Notes: generated by a model from the sequence alone, not told the origin. DNA of 64,000 nt from Epinephelus fuscoguttatus (GCF_011397635.1 NC_064775.1:19264954-19328953), one strand, 5' to 3'. Shown: positions 25,501-47,389, numbered from the stretch's first letter. A program made the numbers and translations.

Positions 25501-26943
25501 ATGGTAAAACCAAACATGTTAACTTGTAGGTTGGGATGGTAAAACTGTATTGTTTACAGAGAACGGAATAAAATATATTGATAATATTTTTTATGTAATT
25601 ATTCTAATATTTTGTTTGTGTTTTCTCCTTGTGTGAAGGAGCTACGTAACATCCTGTAAATGCCCTTGCTGAGGACATCAAAAAGTTGAAATATTTAAAC
25701 TTTGAACAGCAATGACGGCTACCATTACCAGCATTCTTTGTTGGCCTCATCTAATTTTACTGTCCTTATCTCCCTCACTAAAATGAGTTTGCTGTCTATG
25801 TGATCCATATGAATGTCGCATCAGGCTGTTGTATCTGATTGCTTCAGACAGGCAGTCTGAATCATCCCACACTTTATGGGATGTGGTTTAAAATTGGATT
25901 TACTGGGCTTCTGCATATTTGGAGGATGGTTCTTACAATGTAATACCCACACTGTAGGAGTCTTCGTCTATTATTGTTGTAAAAGTTCCTTCCCGTAGTT
26001 ACAGTCGGCAGCACAACACTGAGTTTCCCTCCAAGACTAGACAATGAAACAAACCATTCAGTAAGTAATCAAACAGCTACGATAATGTAATGTTAGCTCT
26101 ACAGTAAAATCATTTTCATACACACAAGGAGACATTCATTTTCATGCATTCTAAAATAATTGTAGGCTTCAAATCTTGAACATCAGGTGTCATAGCTTCA
26201 AAATGGCAGCTTAGTTTTACAATGTACATCACTCCAAAATTCACTGGAGTCAGATTAGTTGTCAACAAATCCAATATAATTATGTCATGAGTTAAAAACG
26301 TGAATTTTTCTGACAGAGCTGATTCTAATAATGACATAACTGAGTCGTTCATGAACCCCAGAGTCTGTTTAAGTAAAATGAGGCTGGATGATCAAATCAA
26401 GATGTCAGCACTGCAAACCGGGAAAGCTTCAATATCTTATTTAATTTACAGCAGGCATTTACGGTGAGGATAAGTGCACTACACATAGACCTGTATCTGT
26501 GTCCATCCTGCAAACTCACCGGCTCTGACTCAATATAGACAAATACTGTGATCATATTTAATGATTACAGGCAGTAAGAAGGCACCCTCTATAATGCCAG
26601 TACTGGGGATTATGGGATATCGTGTTCACACGGACGTTTTGCTGTGAAGAATCTCGCTGGTGATCTTCAGAGAATGAGGGGACATGGTGCACAGATTTGT
26701 CTAACAGCAGCTACATGATGCTTCAACGTGACACAGATCCTGCTTTGTTTCTCGAGCATAGCATTCTTTGGCAAAGTTGTACAATCACAAAACTCAACAA
26801 CAACAATGCCAGCGTGAGCACAAATGGTAAAAACTAATTTGGATCACTCAGCACTAATGACACCATAGCATAATGTGTCTTAAACGGTTGATGGGACATT
26901 TAAATTAAGCACTGATGAAAAAATGCTTGCAATGAGCCGTGCT
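22600..26943 (-). other. fam171b: possible long 3' UTR of fam171b
   Basis: From the fam171b stop to about 22606 the minus strand shows no coding exon. It holds almost no recognisable transposon except a 50-bp MITE end at 24865-24915 and a poly(A/T) run at 24247-24270. On the minus strand an AATAAA occurs at 22611-22606. Human FAM171B also has a long 3' UTR (family knowledge), so this may be transcribed. Inference only; the 3' end is not proved. Confidence 0.35.
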
Positions 26944-37188
<10,245 letters not shown>

Positions 37189-37765
37189 GGCGAGAGGGGA
37201 AGCAGGCTCAAAGACATAACGGACCGCGACAAACGAGCTCCGGAGAAGAAGAACGAGGTCCGGTGGTGTTTGTCCTACTCATGAAGGCCTCATCCCTCTC
37301 ATGCTTCGTGGTAATGTTAGTCCAGGCAGAGGGGGGAGAACCCCGTGGAGTGGGGATGCGCTGGTGCTGAGGCTGGGCGTGTGGCCAAAGATCGTTTACA
37401 ACAGTAAGATGTGTCACTCAGTTACAGAAAGACAGCCCAGATTCATCGCCACGACTTTAGCCTTCAATGGTACTTATCTTGTATGTGATTTGACCCATGC
37501 ACTGCAAATTAATTCCAGAAAGTTACAATATGTAACTGTAATATTTCACAATAAATTACATTATTTTCAATTCAATTCAATAGAACTCTATTTATCCGAA
37601 AGAAAATTCTTATGCCAGAGATTGCTTCAAATTACAGTAATATTAAGTATAGTACAACAATTTAACTTTCACAACCAGTACCAACCAGACAACCAGTGGG
37701 TTCCCAGGGTCAGGGTCACTCGCTCACTCAGTTTTATCACAACAGAGTATATGTGCAGTCAATTA

Positions 37766-38284
37766 CAATGCTAAAAAAATAAGGGAACACTTAAATCACA
37801 CGTAAGATCTTGATGAACGAGAGTAAGGTCTGACAATCACTCTGAGGATTTCAACTCGGTACCTACCAGCTGTAAGGGTACCATTGGCTATAATATGGAA
37901 GTCTGTGCAACCCTCCAAGGATATGGTATCTCCTCCATGCTCTTGAGACTGTGCTGGGGGACACAGCAACCCTTCTTGCGACCGCACATATGGATGTGCC
38001 ATCCTGGAGGAGCTGGACTACCTGTGCAACCTAATTGGACTTCAGGTACCACCTCATGCTACCAGTAGTGACAAGGACACTAGCAGAACACAAAACTAGA
38101 GAAGAATCAGTCAGGAAGGATGAGGAGAGAGCAACTGTCTGTGGCCACCGCGTGCACCAAAGCAAATGAAACTGATTCACAATCACTTGTGCTTCCTAAA
38201 TGGAAAGATTGATATCCCTGAAGATTAACTGACTTGGTGTTACACTGTGACCATTAAGTGTTCCCTTAATATTTTTGAGTAGTG
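37766..38284. mobile_element. internally deleted Tc1/mariner-like element
   Basis: A 519-bp element flanked by TA (37764-37765 and 38285-38286). The ends are inverted: AAGGGAACACTTAA on the left, TTAAGTGTTCCCTTAAT on the right. Minus-strand internal sequence still encodes pieces of a Tc1 transposase, such as the helix-turn-helix segment around GGATGGCACATCCATATG...CGGTCGC and, further on, GTACCGAGTTGAAATCC. The centre of the transposase is missing, so it is non-autonomous. Confidence 0.8.
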
Positions 38285-39046
38285 TATTTTACAGTGTGCT
38301 GAAACAATTGTGTCGTTTAAAGACTGGTACAAGAGAAAATTAATTTTGATGATCAGTGACAATGTCAAACTGACTATCTCTATTTTTGTAACATTTTACA
38401 TTTAACTGTAATCTGCCTGAGACTGTGAGGACCATTGCTGTAACAAGAAAAAGCTACAGGGTGAGACGTCTTCCTTTCTCAACCATCTGTGGTAAGACGG
38501 GAGATGCTGTTACATCATTGGGGTGTGCTTGGCCCTCTGTCGGTAACCTGACTTCCCTGGTTTCCTATTTTTATCTCCACTACCCTCTTACAAAAATGCG
38601 AAAATCCACCATTCAAGTCACATAAACAGCTCAGAATTTAGGCCAGACAGTGTGAAGAAGAGGCAAAAAAGCTGTGATTCGTTTTTAAACCTGCTGATAA
38701 ATATACAGTAAAAATAAATGGTTGGCCCTCAAACAAAAATATTAGGCCCCCTGGTGAAAGCTAAGCTTTTTCATTTCGTTGTTCACATCAAACATTTACA
38801 TGACTTTAATATATTTACAATGCAAATACAAGGCTTGTGCAAATGCCAGTAATATTGATCTTGCAACATCCAATACTGCCCCCATGTGAGGAGAGGCAGG
38901 CAAACACCCCCTGTTTATTAGAATAGATAAGCCCTCTTTAATCCTTTAATTATTAAGAGCACGTCTTGATAACTGGTTGAAAAATTAATTGTACTCATCT
39001 AAAAAGAACACCTCTTTTACGCACATATAGCCACCCGCCACTTTAT

Positions 39047-39215
39047 TAGGTCCACCTCTTCAACTGCTCGTTAAGGGAAAATAGCGAATCATGTGGCAGC
39101 AACTCAATGCATTTAGGCATGTAGAAATGGTCAAGATGACCTGCTGAAGTTCAAACCAAGCATCAGAATGGGGAAGAAAGGTGATTGAAGTGACTTTGAA
39201 CATGACACGCGTCAC
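39047..39215. mobile_element. Tc1/mariner-like element, terminal fragment
   Basis: CCGCCACTTTATTAGGTCCACC is the terminal inverted repeat of a widespread fish Tc1-like family. It is followed inward by CAACTGCTCGTTAA, CAACTCAATGCATTTAGGCATG and ATTCTGATG-complement coding sequence (GAATGGGGAAGAAAGG). The other end is absent, so the copy is truncated. Confidence 0.7.
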
Positions 39216-39284
39216 TGCTTGTGAACTGTAGTCAAACTGTCAACCCAGGCGACAGTGTTGGGGAGGACTGATGATAATACTATG

Positions 39285-39425
39285 ACTTTTTTCAACATAC
39301 TGTACCAAGACATTTTATGAGGGTTTTTTTGGACCACCCACCACATCTGCAGTTCTTCAGGGATTAAATTTTAACATACTGTACCGAGTTATTTACTTTT
39401 TTTTTTTTTTACATATACTATGAAT
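39285..39425. repeat. inverted piece of the AT-rich satellite at 41250-41910
   Basis: ACTATGACTTTTTTCAACATACTGTACC and ACATATACTATGAATTTTT are the reverse complement of the AAAAAGTCATAGTAT-type unit found at 41250-41910. The adjacent 39440-39520 block (CTCCAGCTCATTAGCTC...GGTTTGAAGGTT) is also the inverted match of 42290-42340. Confidence 0.6.
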
Positions 39426-39589
39426 TTTTCTTTGAGATAAGTTATTGAAGGAGGCTGAGTGTCTCCAGCTCATTAGCTCGGGGAGATAGAGGACTGGTTT
39501 GAAGGTTAGAGCTCTACTGCATGTCACTAACTCGACTTCTTCTCCAGAGCCTTTGTGCTCCACTGTCTCTCAGGTTAACTCATATTGCA

Positions 39590-40152
39590 GCGGTGCCTGG
39601 ATGATGTGACGTGTGTGGTTGTGCCGCTGCCGTGGTCCTGCCAGATGCCCCCCACCGCTGCTGTTATCATTAGTCATACTTCTACTGTCATATACACGAT
39701 TATTGTCACATACATATACTGTCATTTATTAATATATAAATATATACCTACAACATATTGTACCACAGTAACCAGAACTATAATTATAATATTATTACTT
39801 AAATTAATGTTGTTGTAAGCTACTGTCATTACTGTCTGTCCTGCATCTCTTTCGGTCTCTCTCTGTCTCTCCTTCTGTCTCACTGTGTCATACGGATTAC
39901 TGTTAATTTATCACGTTGATCTGTTCTGTACAACATTTATTGCACGTCTGTCAGTCCTGGAAGAGGGATCCCTCCTCAGTTGCTCTTCCTGAGGTTTCTA
40001 CCATTTTTTTCCCCGTTAAAGGGTTTTTTGGGGGGAGTTTTTCCTTATCCTCTGTGGTCCTAAGGACAGAGGAATGTCTAATGCTGTAAAGCCCTTTGAG
40101 GCAAATTGTAATTTGTGAGGACTTTATAAATAAAACTGATTGATTGATTGGA
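39590..40152 (+). repeat. LINE 3' tail (ATTG-tailed family), copy 3
   Basis: The longest copy in the window. It begins near GGTGCCTGGATGATG and GCCGCTGCCGTGGTCCTGCC, continues through ATTATAATATTATTACTTAA and CTTCCTGAGGTTTCTACC, and ends TAAATAAAACTGATTGATTGATTG. It aligns with 32115-32523 over its last 370 bp. Confidence 0.7.
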
Positions 40153-40700
40153 AGTCCCAAGGTTCTAACTTTAATCCTTGTCAAGGTTCAGTGAATTTAA
40201 AGGCTGCTGTCCAGGGGAGAGAGCGAAAGGCTTCATGAAAAACAGTGGAAGTGTGAGGTCAAACCAGATTACAGCTAAAGATGCACTGTACTCTGGATGA
40301 GATTTATGTTCCAGTATGTGTAGCAGTAAGGTAGCTCAGTGTGATAGACAGACCCTTGTAATACCTGAAGTTCCATGTTCAGGTCTGAATCCTAAACTGA
40401 AAAGTCATCATTTTGTACCTGTTTATAAGGAACGTATTCTTGTTGAGGGAGTTGTTGTCAGGCAGGTTGGGGCTTCAATCCTTAACAAGGCTCAGTGAAT
40501 TTTAAAGGCCAATGTCCAGAGGAGAGAGTGAAAGGCTTTGTGAAACACAGTGGAGGTGTGAACTCCAATAGCTCACAATGCTACATGCCTGTTTGGATGT
40601 CCTGAGATACTTGGTTTGATCCTTATCCAAGTCAAATGAATTTTAAAGTCCAATTCCGAAATGAAAAGGTTAAATGTGCCTAGAGAAAGGATACCAGTGC
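40150..40700. repeat. diverged direct repeats, ~300-bp spacing
   Basis: The block AATTTAAAGGC-TGTCCAG-GGAGAGAG-GAAAGGCTT-GTGAAA-CAGTGGA-GTGTGA occurs at about 40195-40260 and 40498-40562. A third, weaker copy starts near 40629. Each is preceded by a segment related to TTCAATCCTTAACAAGGCTC. No coding potential is seen. Confidence 0.55.
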
Positions 40701-41119
40701 AAAGGGTTCTCAGTGGCATGGTGGGATTGACCGTGGCAATAAGGTGTGGGTCTTTTCTCAACTTTTTCAGGTCAGGTTCTGCAACAAAGAACCACAGCCA
40801 GCTGATATTTAATTGAAAGGCATAAAGAATGCAGAAACTTGCAACTAAGGGCACAAGAGTGAAAAACCTTCGGTACAGTATGGAAAGTAGAATTAAACTG
40901 AAAGGATGCAATAACTAAAGAGACTGGAGATGAATTGAGAGTAGGCTAAAGTGGTTCAACTTTCTTCAGTAAAAGTGTATTTGCTTCAGCTCTTTTGTTT
41001 TTGCACCCTTTTAGTTATTTTCTACCTTTCGTCCATGTTGTTTGTGGGCCCTCTGACTTAGTTGCAAGTCTCCAGATTCTTCTTGTTTAGGGATTTACTC
41101 TCACTTTTAGATTATTCAG

Positions 41120-42340
41120 TTAAATCAGCTGGTTCTGACTTTTTTGTTGCATAACCCCTTGTTTGTGCCTCTGAGAAATGGAGACACTCTCCCCTCCTGG
41201 CCCCAGTACTCCGGGACTGTTTGGACCGCTCCAGGTACTGACAACGGGGAGGATTGAAAAAAGTCATGGTATGATATGTAAATAAAACTCAAAAAGGCAT
41301 AGTAAAGAATGTTGAAAAAACCGTAGTATGTCATGTACCGAGTTTTAGTAAAAAGTTAAAAAAAAAAAAAACATTCATAGTAAGTATGTTTCAAAAACAG
41401 AAAAGTCATACCATCGTATATTTAAAAAAAAGTCATAGTATATTATGTCAACAATAGCAGGTTGAAAAAAGTCAGTAAAGTATGTCAAAAAAGTACTGTA
41501 TATTTTTTGTAAAATAGAATATGGAATATTATGCCAAAAAATGCTCATAGTATAGTATGTTGAAAAGATGTTGAAAAAATAAATGTTATAGTTGAAGTTC
41601 ATTGAAAAAAGTCTGTATATTTAAAAAAAAAAAAAACAGTATCTATGTTTGAAAAACTGTGAAGAAAAATCATAGTATTGTATATTTAAAAAAAGTCAGC
41701 ATAGCATGTAGAAAAAAGTCATAGTTTAGTATGTTAAAAAGAGGTCATATTATGGTATTTTTTTAAAAAAAAAAACAACAGCTCAAAGTCGCCTTGAAAG
41801 TATGGGGTGAAAAAGTCATAGTGTAGCAGGTACAAAAAAAATCATGGTGTAGTATGTCAAAAAATGTTTTTAAAAAGTCATACTATAGTATGGTGAACAA
41901 AAGTTACATTATAGCATGTATCTTCTTAAATGGATATTGATGTGCATATTCAACATGTAGTGTCAATATAATAATAATGCATCCATTTAAGAAGAAGAAA
42001 GTTTAACAACTTTATTCTGGCAGGTGGTCACAACAGCACTTACTGACCTGCCCAAAGCTTAGCCAAGTAGTGTCATCTCAAAATTCTTTTGAAATTTTGA
42101 GCGTGTTTTGGTATTTTGTTGCATAACCCCTCATTTGTACCTCTGCACAAACACTGCCCCCTCCCGCCCCCACTACTGCAGGACTATCTGGTTTGCTCCA
42201 GGTACTGACAACAGACAGGATTCGAACCCAAATCTTTGGGCAGCTGGCAGACTGATTGTTCACCTGAGAATTGAACCCTGATCCTCCAACCTTCAAACCG
42301 GTCCGCTATCTCCCTGAGCTAATGAGCTGGAGACACTTGA
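41120..42340. repeat. AT-rich satellite (AAAAAGTCATAGTATAGTATGT unit) with matching flanks
   Basis: From about 41250 to 41910 the strand is built of degenerate 20-30 bp units, each an A-run followed by GTCATAGTATAGTATGT. It is bordered by two diverged copies of one block, at 41148-41250 and 42118-42230: GCATAACCCCT-TTTGT-CCTCTG, then CTCCAGGTACTGACAAC. The block is direct, so satellite plus flank may be a larger tandem unit. Confidence 0.7.
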
Positions 42341-42595
42341 AGGCACCTCTTTGAAGGTTTTCTCTTGCTCCTTTAGACAGCACATTAAAAAAATAAATAA
42401 ATGAAGTCCTTGTATAACTAATTTAAAAAATCGTAGTATATGTCGAAAAAACCTAAATAACTTGGTACGGTATGTTAAAACCAAAGTCAGGTGACGTGGT
42501 ATAAATAACCATCAAGTCCCTGAAAAACTGCAGATGTGGTGGATGGTCAGTGCTTGGAACTTTCACACTGTATGTTTGACAGTTAATGTTAATTG

Positions 42596-43110
42596 CAGTA
42601 TAATCCAAGTCTCAATTATCCAGTCCCAAACCCACAGCCTTCATCAAACCAGACTCCACTGACAAAAACACTTACTTTACCTCGCTGTACATGGGAGCTG
42701 TTGGTCTCCCACTGCCTTGATGGGTTACTTTGTTTGTGTTATTGTTGGACTTCAGAAAATCCGAACCAACCCTTTAACCTCCCATTTTTAGCTTGATAAA
42801 ATTACTATTTTTGTCGATGGAGTCCAGCCTTGAGGAGAGCAGTTTAAAATATTTAGGTTTGTTTAGGAAATACTGAGCATACGTCTGGATAAACGAGACC
42901 ACACGAGTTGTGTGAGTGTTTGTAAAGAGATGTTTTGATGTAGTTTCGCTGTTGTTCAATACGGACACCTTTAACTTCAGTTCATCAAGAATTTTCTCAG
43001 TTTTTGGATTCTTCGTTCACTGTTGAGTCATGTAAGAAAAACAAAGTGTTCTTCACTAATTCAGCATAACATGGGGTAAATCATTGATATACAAGTGGTC
43101 ATTTGAGGTC
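42596..43110. mobile_element. decayed, left-truncated copy of the TTAA foldback MITE
   Basis: It starts inside the left arm at GCAGTATAATCCAAGTCTCA. It continues through CACTGCCTTGATGGGTTA, and the right arm contains ACACGAGTTGTGTGAG, TTTTGATGTAGTTTCGCTG and, near the end, CATTGATATACAAGTGGTCATTTG. It is the same family as 16188-17388 and 31005-31770. The terminal TTCAC/TTAA ends are lost. Confidence 0.6.
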
Positions 43111-43333
43111 ATGTACTTTTACCAGGACATCAGAGGCACTTTAGTTCTGTCACGCAAAACAAAATAGTTTATTACTCAAGCTGTGTTTTTTTGTGCATCA
43201 CTATAATCAGAAAATGTTCTTTACACCAACTATCTGGTGATTCTCTTGCAGTTTTCTTTCTTGTAGGAAATACTGTCCTGTTTCCCAGTCAGTTCAAAGG
43301 TCCTGTAATCCTGTCAGGAGCGGTCCATGTTTG

Positions 43334-44686
43334 TCACGTCCTTTGGAAGCACAGGACGGACAGCCTCTCATTTCCAGCTCTCGTCGACAAGCATGACTCT
43401 CCCCTCAAGCCACATTTAGCCAGTAAACAGATGATCTCCTCTGCTGATTAAAGGAAAATGACAAGACTGTTTCCTGCACTGAAAATATTTTAAGAGACAT
43501 AGGTAAACTCACCTGGATCATTCTCAGCGATGGTAATGAGGTAGAATAATCCTTTACTAGAGAGTAATTGCGCCACCACAGGCAGCAATCTGTCAGTCAC
43601 CTCTCGTCCTCGCTTCCCGCCGGCCCTATACCTGTGCTGCCAACCTAGAAGAAAAGCGCACATTGATCAAATGCTCCTCATCTGTGAAGTGAAGAATAGC
43701 TGCAGTACAGAGCTGAACCACCTCTTCTGAAGGTGTGACCACATAGGGAGGGTTGAAGAGAAGAACATCCACTTTCCCACTTAAGCGAGGCAGAAGACTC
43801 TCCACCTAAAAGGAAAGCAGCATTTAGGAATCTAACCCTTACATTAAAAGCATGCAAATACCTAAAATGTGAATTCACAAGTCTCACCAGGGATGTGATG
43901 ATGGGCTGCAGTGAAACATTGTTACAGGAAGCTGTCTTCGCTGTGCACTGTGCTGCTGCAGGATTCACATCAGTGCAACTGAAACACAAACATATATTCA
44001 AGATTGTATTTTATATATTTTCTCACAGCATTTGCAACAAGTAAGCCCATTTTTATTGGCTGGATATGGAGGAAAAAAATATTTATTTAACTCACACATA
44101 CAGAGCTGAAGGTCCAACCACTGATGCCAGAAAAGCTGACACCACTCCTGAGCCACTGCCCACCTCCAAACACACACACGGGCTAGAACAAGCAGAAAAA
44201 TTCATAGTCATGGTCATCCAGTGTTGATTTTCAGTCTTGGCCCTTGGGTGCAGATATTGCTCAAGATTATCTGAATCTTTTACTGATGTTACAGACTGTA
44301 GATGGTAAAATCTTTTTTTTTTTAAAATTCCTTGCAACTGTGCATTGACAAAAGTTGTTGTTAAACTGCTGGACTGCTTGCCCACACAGTTTTTCACACA
44401 GTGGTGAACCTCTAGATCAAAATGATTTGCAAATCACTGCATTCTGTTTTTATTTCCATTTTACACAGCGTCTAAATTTGGGGGGGGGGGGGGGGTTGTG
44501 ATTGTATGTGATGCGTTCAGGAGCACCAGGTGAGTGAGCTGTGTCTAACCTCATCAGCTGCAGCCTGTCTGCGTCTTTCTCCAGGGCGTCTATCAGGAGA
44601 AAAGAGTCCTCCGCCGGCTCGTAAACGTCTCTGAAGTCTCCTCGTCCAGCATGAGAGAAAACAGGTGTGGGATAACCTGTAGACAT
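43334..44686 (-). CDS. n6amt1: methyltransferase N6AMT1 (HEMK2), frame broken by apparent 10-bp deletion
   Basis: AdoMet-dependent methyltransferase that, with TRMT112, methylates the glutamine of eRF1's GGQ motif and also histone H4 lysine 12 (family knowledge). Minus-strand exons: 44686-44550, 44182-44096, 43978-43888, 43805-43722, 43644-43513 and 43440-43334, all with GT-AG borders. Visible signatures: the N-terminal [15 protein letters not shown]; motif [26 protein letters not shown]; the catalytic [31 protein letters not shown]; and the C-terminal NERLSVLCF. The sum is 638 nt, not a multiple of three. In exon 5 the frame is correct up to VGSTGI, then only GG separates it from GCCGGCGGG, where the human protein has EAAW. 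Restoring 10 nt would give 216 codons including the stop (human 214 aa). As written, translation stops 9 codons after VGSTGI. It may be a recent loss, a polymorphism or a sequence error. A minus-strand AATAAA is at 43173-43168. Confidence 0.85.
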
Positions 44687-44739
44687 GTTCACAACCCGCC
44701 TGCACGTGCTCCTTTAGTAAGTATTGATTTTACACAGTG

Positions 44740-45930
44740 TTGTTGTCTAACGCTTCAGTCAGGGAAACTCAAAGTGTTGCTAATGTTCTTCATACAAGCT
44801 GCAAATTAAAGCTATGTGGCTGCTTGAATGTGTTAGCGACATGTTACGCTCACAACCCACTTCCTTGTGTACAATGTACGTCACGATGACGTCTATTAGC
44901 CCCTTCTTTGGGGTCAACTTCTGTGTGTTTAATGGCGGATCGCGAATCAACTTTACAGGTGCATACTGCCACCCACTGTGTGGGAGTGTGTAGGATCATG
45001 GCAATGCTTTACAGGTGATCTGTAGTTTATGTTCATGGTTCAACCTCCATTTTACATTAATTTTCATGGGAATCAGCATCATATCAGTTTGCTGCTGCAG
45101 AGCAGACACAGGCTAAATAAATCGTGTTTGACAATAAGGCTCATATTTTCAGAGGGGAAAAAAACAAGACAATAGCTTTCATTACAGATCAGTTAGATAT
45201 AGTCAGGGCTTCACATCTGTACATAGGTTATTTTAAGAATCCTGTGTTTGTGATGTTAAATAGTTAAATAGTTACTACTTAAATAACTAAAACAGTCCAA
45301 TGTTAATATACAATAGACTCTGTATAGTTTATGATGAATGTATTTAGTCTCTTACAACTAAACTTCACCATCAGTCACACAACATGTTTTCTGTTCACAG
45401 AATAAACATTCAAATCAGACAAATAAAATTGAAATATCTGTAATTCAACAAAAATTGAGAGTTTATCTAAAATGTCATATTGTTGAGTCAATAATGACTC
45501 AACAATAGTTGCCGATTTCCTTGAAAAATCAAAGTGGTGACAAGACTGACAAGGGCAAGTTCTTCCTCGGAGAAGGTGGGGTCCCATTGTCCAACCCTGC
45601 ATCGGATTTGCAACGTTTGAAGTCCAGGTGAGTGATCAGCATAACTACATCCGGTCTGGGCTTTGGCCAAAACTTGTCTCCAATATAGCTACCAATCCAC
45701 TCCAAATGGCCTGAAACATGCTCCTAACCACTTTCTAGAAGACATTTTTTGGATGTGACACTTTGTCACATTTCCACTACTCCCATGGACTTATATGGCA
45801 ATTCTCATTTTGGCCATAACTCGGGAACTGTAACTCGGAGACACTTGGGAGTGGATGGCGTCACACCTAATTCCAGGGCGCTGAACACGCCAGTCTTGGT
45901 CCCGTGTCGCTATGACTTACTGTTCCAGAG
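44740..45930. other. intergenic, n6amt1 upstream region
   Basis: No gene is seen. The start (44820-44960) is the probable n6amt1 promoter, less AT-rich and with several CG dinucleotides. The remainder is AT-rich. From about 45590 onward it reads like a dispersed repeat (CTCGGGAACTGTAACTCGGAG, TTCCAGAGATACGGC) leading into the duplicated block at 45934. Confidence 0.4.
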
Positions 45931-45933
45931 ATA

Positions 45934-46058
45934 CGGCAAAAATAAAGTTTTTGGGGGCATGGCTCCGGAACCCCAAGTCATACGATGATGAGGGTGGGAC
46001 CGTTGGAAAGCCCGTGCTCAACTTGGGGGGGGGGGGGGGGGTACATCTTGGCTAAGAG
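45934..46058 (+). repeat. duplicated block, copy 1 (ends in an oligo-G run)
   Basis: GCAAAAATAAAGTTTTTGGG, then CATGGCTCCGGAACCCCAAG, GATGATGAGGGTGGGACC and GTTGGAAAGCCCGTGCTC, followed by CTTGG and a long G run, then TACATCTTGG. It is nearly identical, in the same orientation, to 47152-47262. Copy 1 continues leftward into repeat-like DNA and rightward (CTAAGAGGGTGCATGATC) with sequence not found after copy 2. Confidence 0.85.
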
Positions 46059-46681
46059 GGTGCATGATCACCGAGTGCTGCTGCATGGGCTGAAACTTTG
46101 CAGAGGGCATCGGAACATCCACAGGTAAGATGCTGCTCCATCAGCTCTTCAAAAACTCAACATTTTTAGCATATTTTGTGTGTCTTGATGCATTTTTATG
46201 TGAAATTAGACTGATTCTATTGCATTTCTGCCTTGAGGTTGGTTAAGATTGATTGAGATACTGGTTACGACTATGTTTTAGATTGCGTGAGAGAGTCAGT
46301 TATCCCTTGTCTCTTTTCCCTGTTTATTTGACTTAGCTATCAGTCAATATGCAGAGTCTATCCAATAGGTACTTTTACATTTTAAAAAATGTTTTCATCT
46401 TTGTCACCATGGATAATGTTTAGCTTCGAGCCAGATCAGGCCAGTTTGTTCATAATTGCAAGCAGTTAATGTTATCCTTACCTTCTTGTTCTTGATTTTT
46501 CTCTTTCCTTTGTATATTACGAGTCTCTGATCACTTCAGCCACAATTCGAAGGGCATGCCGTAATTATATGACGTAACTTCCATGTTGCGATATGCTTTG
46601 TATTACTGTGTGTGCATACACACAGACAGAACAACAATGTAACGTAACGTACGTGCCCTTTATCCTCTGTCATAGGTCAGC

Positions 46682-47146
46682 ATGGAGAGAAACTGTGTGT
46701 ACTGCCCACTGTGCAAGAAGCCCCAAAAGACCATTTCCTACACATCTGAAGAGGGTGTGCATGAAAACCAACACTCAAGAGGAAAGGGACCAAGAAGCAT
46801 CCAGGGCAATTGCCTCCCAGAATGTGTTTGCCAGAGAGGGCAGGGTTTGGGACTTCTCAGAGCTGGAGGAATTTTGCAAGGATGCAGCATCCTGTGTCGC
46901 CCTGTGCCTCCGCCTTCAGAGTCGGGGATTCATAGTGACCAACACTCCTCGAATCTGCCCGACAATTCCACCAACTCAGAGGTACGATTATGTTATTACC
47001 ACCACACTGTGAGTTGCACTGATGTAGTGACTAATACACCTTTTCTACACTGTCTTACCTCGGTGACTTTTGCAACAGGTCTCAAAAGAAGGATGTCCTC
47101 ACCGTTGCAAAGACGGACATAGATTACATCCAGCAAAGACTACTCA
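46682..47146 (+). pseudogene. two-exon zinc-finger-like relic
   Basis: An acceptor (GTCATAG) precedes an exon ending at 46981 (CAGAG|GTACG). A second exon begins at 47079 after TTGCAACAG. Joined, the frame with codons starting at 46593 modulo 3 runs through: HLKRVCMKTNTQEERD, ASRAIASQNVF, REGRVWDFSELEEFC, CLRLQSRGFIVTNTP, then IPPTQR|SQKKDVLTVAKT and YIQQRLLSS. Upstream in the adjacent frame lies MERNCVYCPLCKKPQK. A single frameshift around 46735-46745 would join CPLC to HLKRVC as a C2HC-type finger. I do not recognise the protein. It resembles the N-terminal part of repeat-encoded fish proteins, but that is inference. It is cut at 47150 by the duplicated block. Confidence 0.45.
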
Positions 47147-47151
47147 GCAGC

Positions 47152-47262
47152 AAAAATAAAGTTTTTGGGGGCGTGGCTCCGGAACCCCAAGTCGTATGAT
47201 GATGAGGGTGGGACCGTTGGAAAGCCCGTGCTCGACTTGGGGGGGGGGGGGGGTACATCTTG
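47152..47262 (+). repeat. duplicated block, copy 2 (oligo-G run)
   Basis: The same order as 45934-46058: GCAAAAATAAAGTTTTTGGG, GTGGCTCCGGAACCCC, GATGATGAGGGTGGGACC and CCCGTGCTCGACTTGG with a G run and TACATCTTGG. Only a few substitutions separate the copies (for example GGCATGGCTCC against GGCGTGGCTCC), so the duplication is fairly recent. Confidence 0.85.
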
Positions 47263-47389
47263 GTTTCAAGTCTCTAGCACCTTCCTGTCAAAGGTTATTC
47301 ACAAATGAAATCTTGACCCGTGTCATTGGTGGCAAACTGCCCTTAACCTAACCCCATTGGGTTAATTGGTTGGCCACTCTGATTGGCTA

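Noticed and set aside
44450-44692. Extension of the n6amt1 first exon to 44450
   Set aside because: A GT donor after 44550 joins in phase to the motif-I exon; the extension runs into an oligo-G/C tract.
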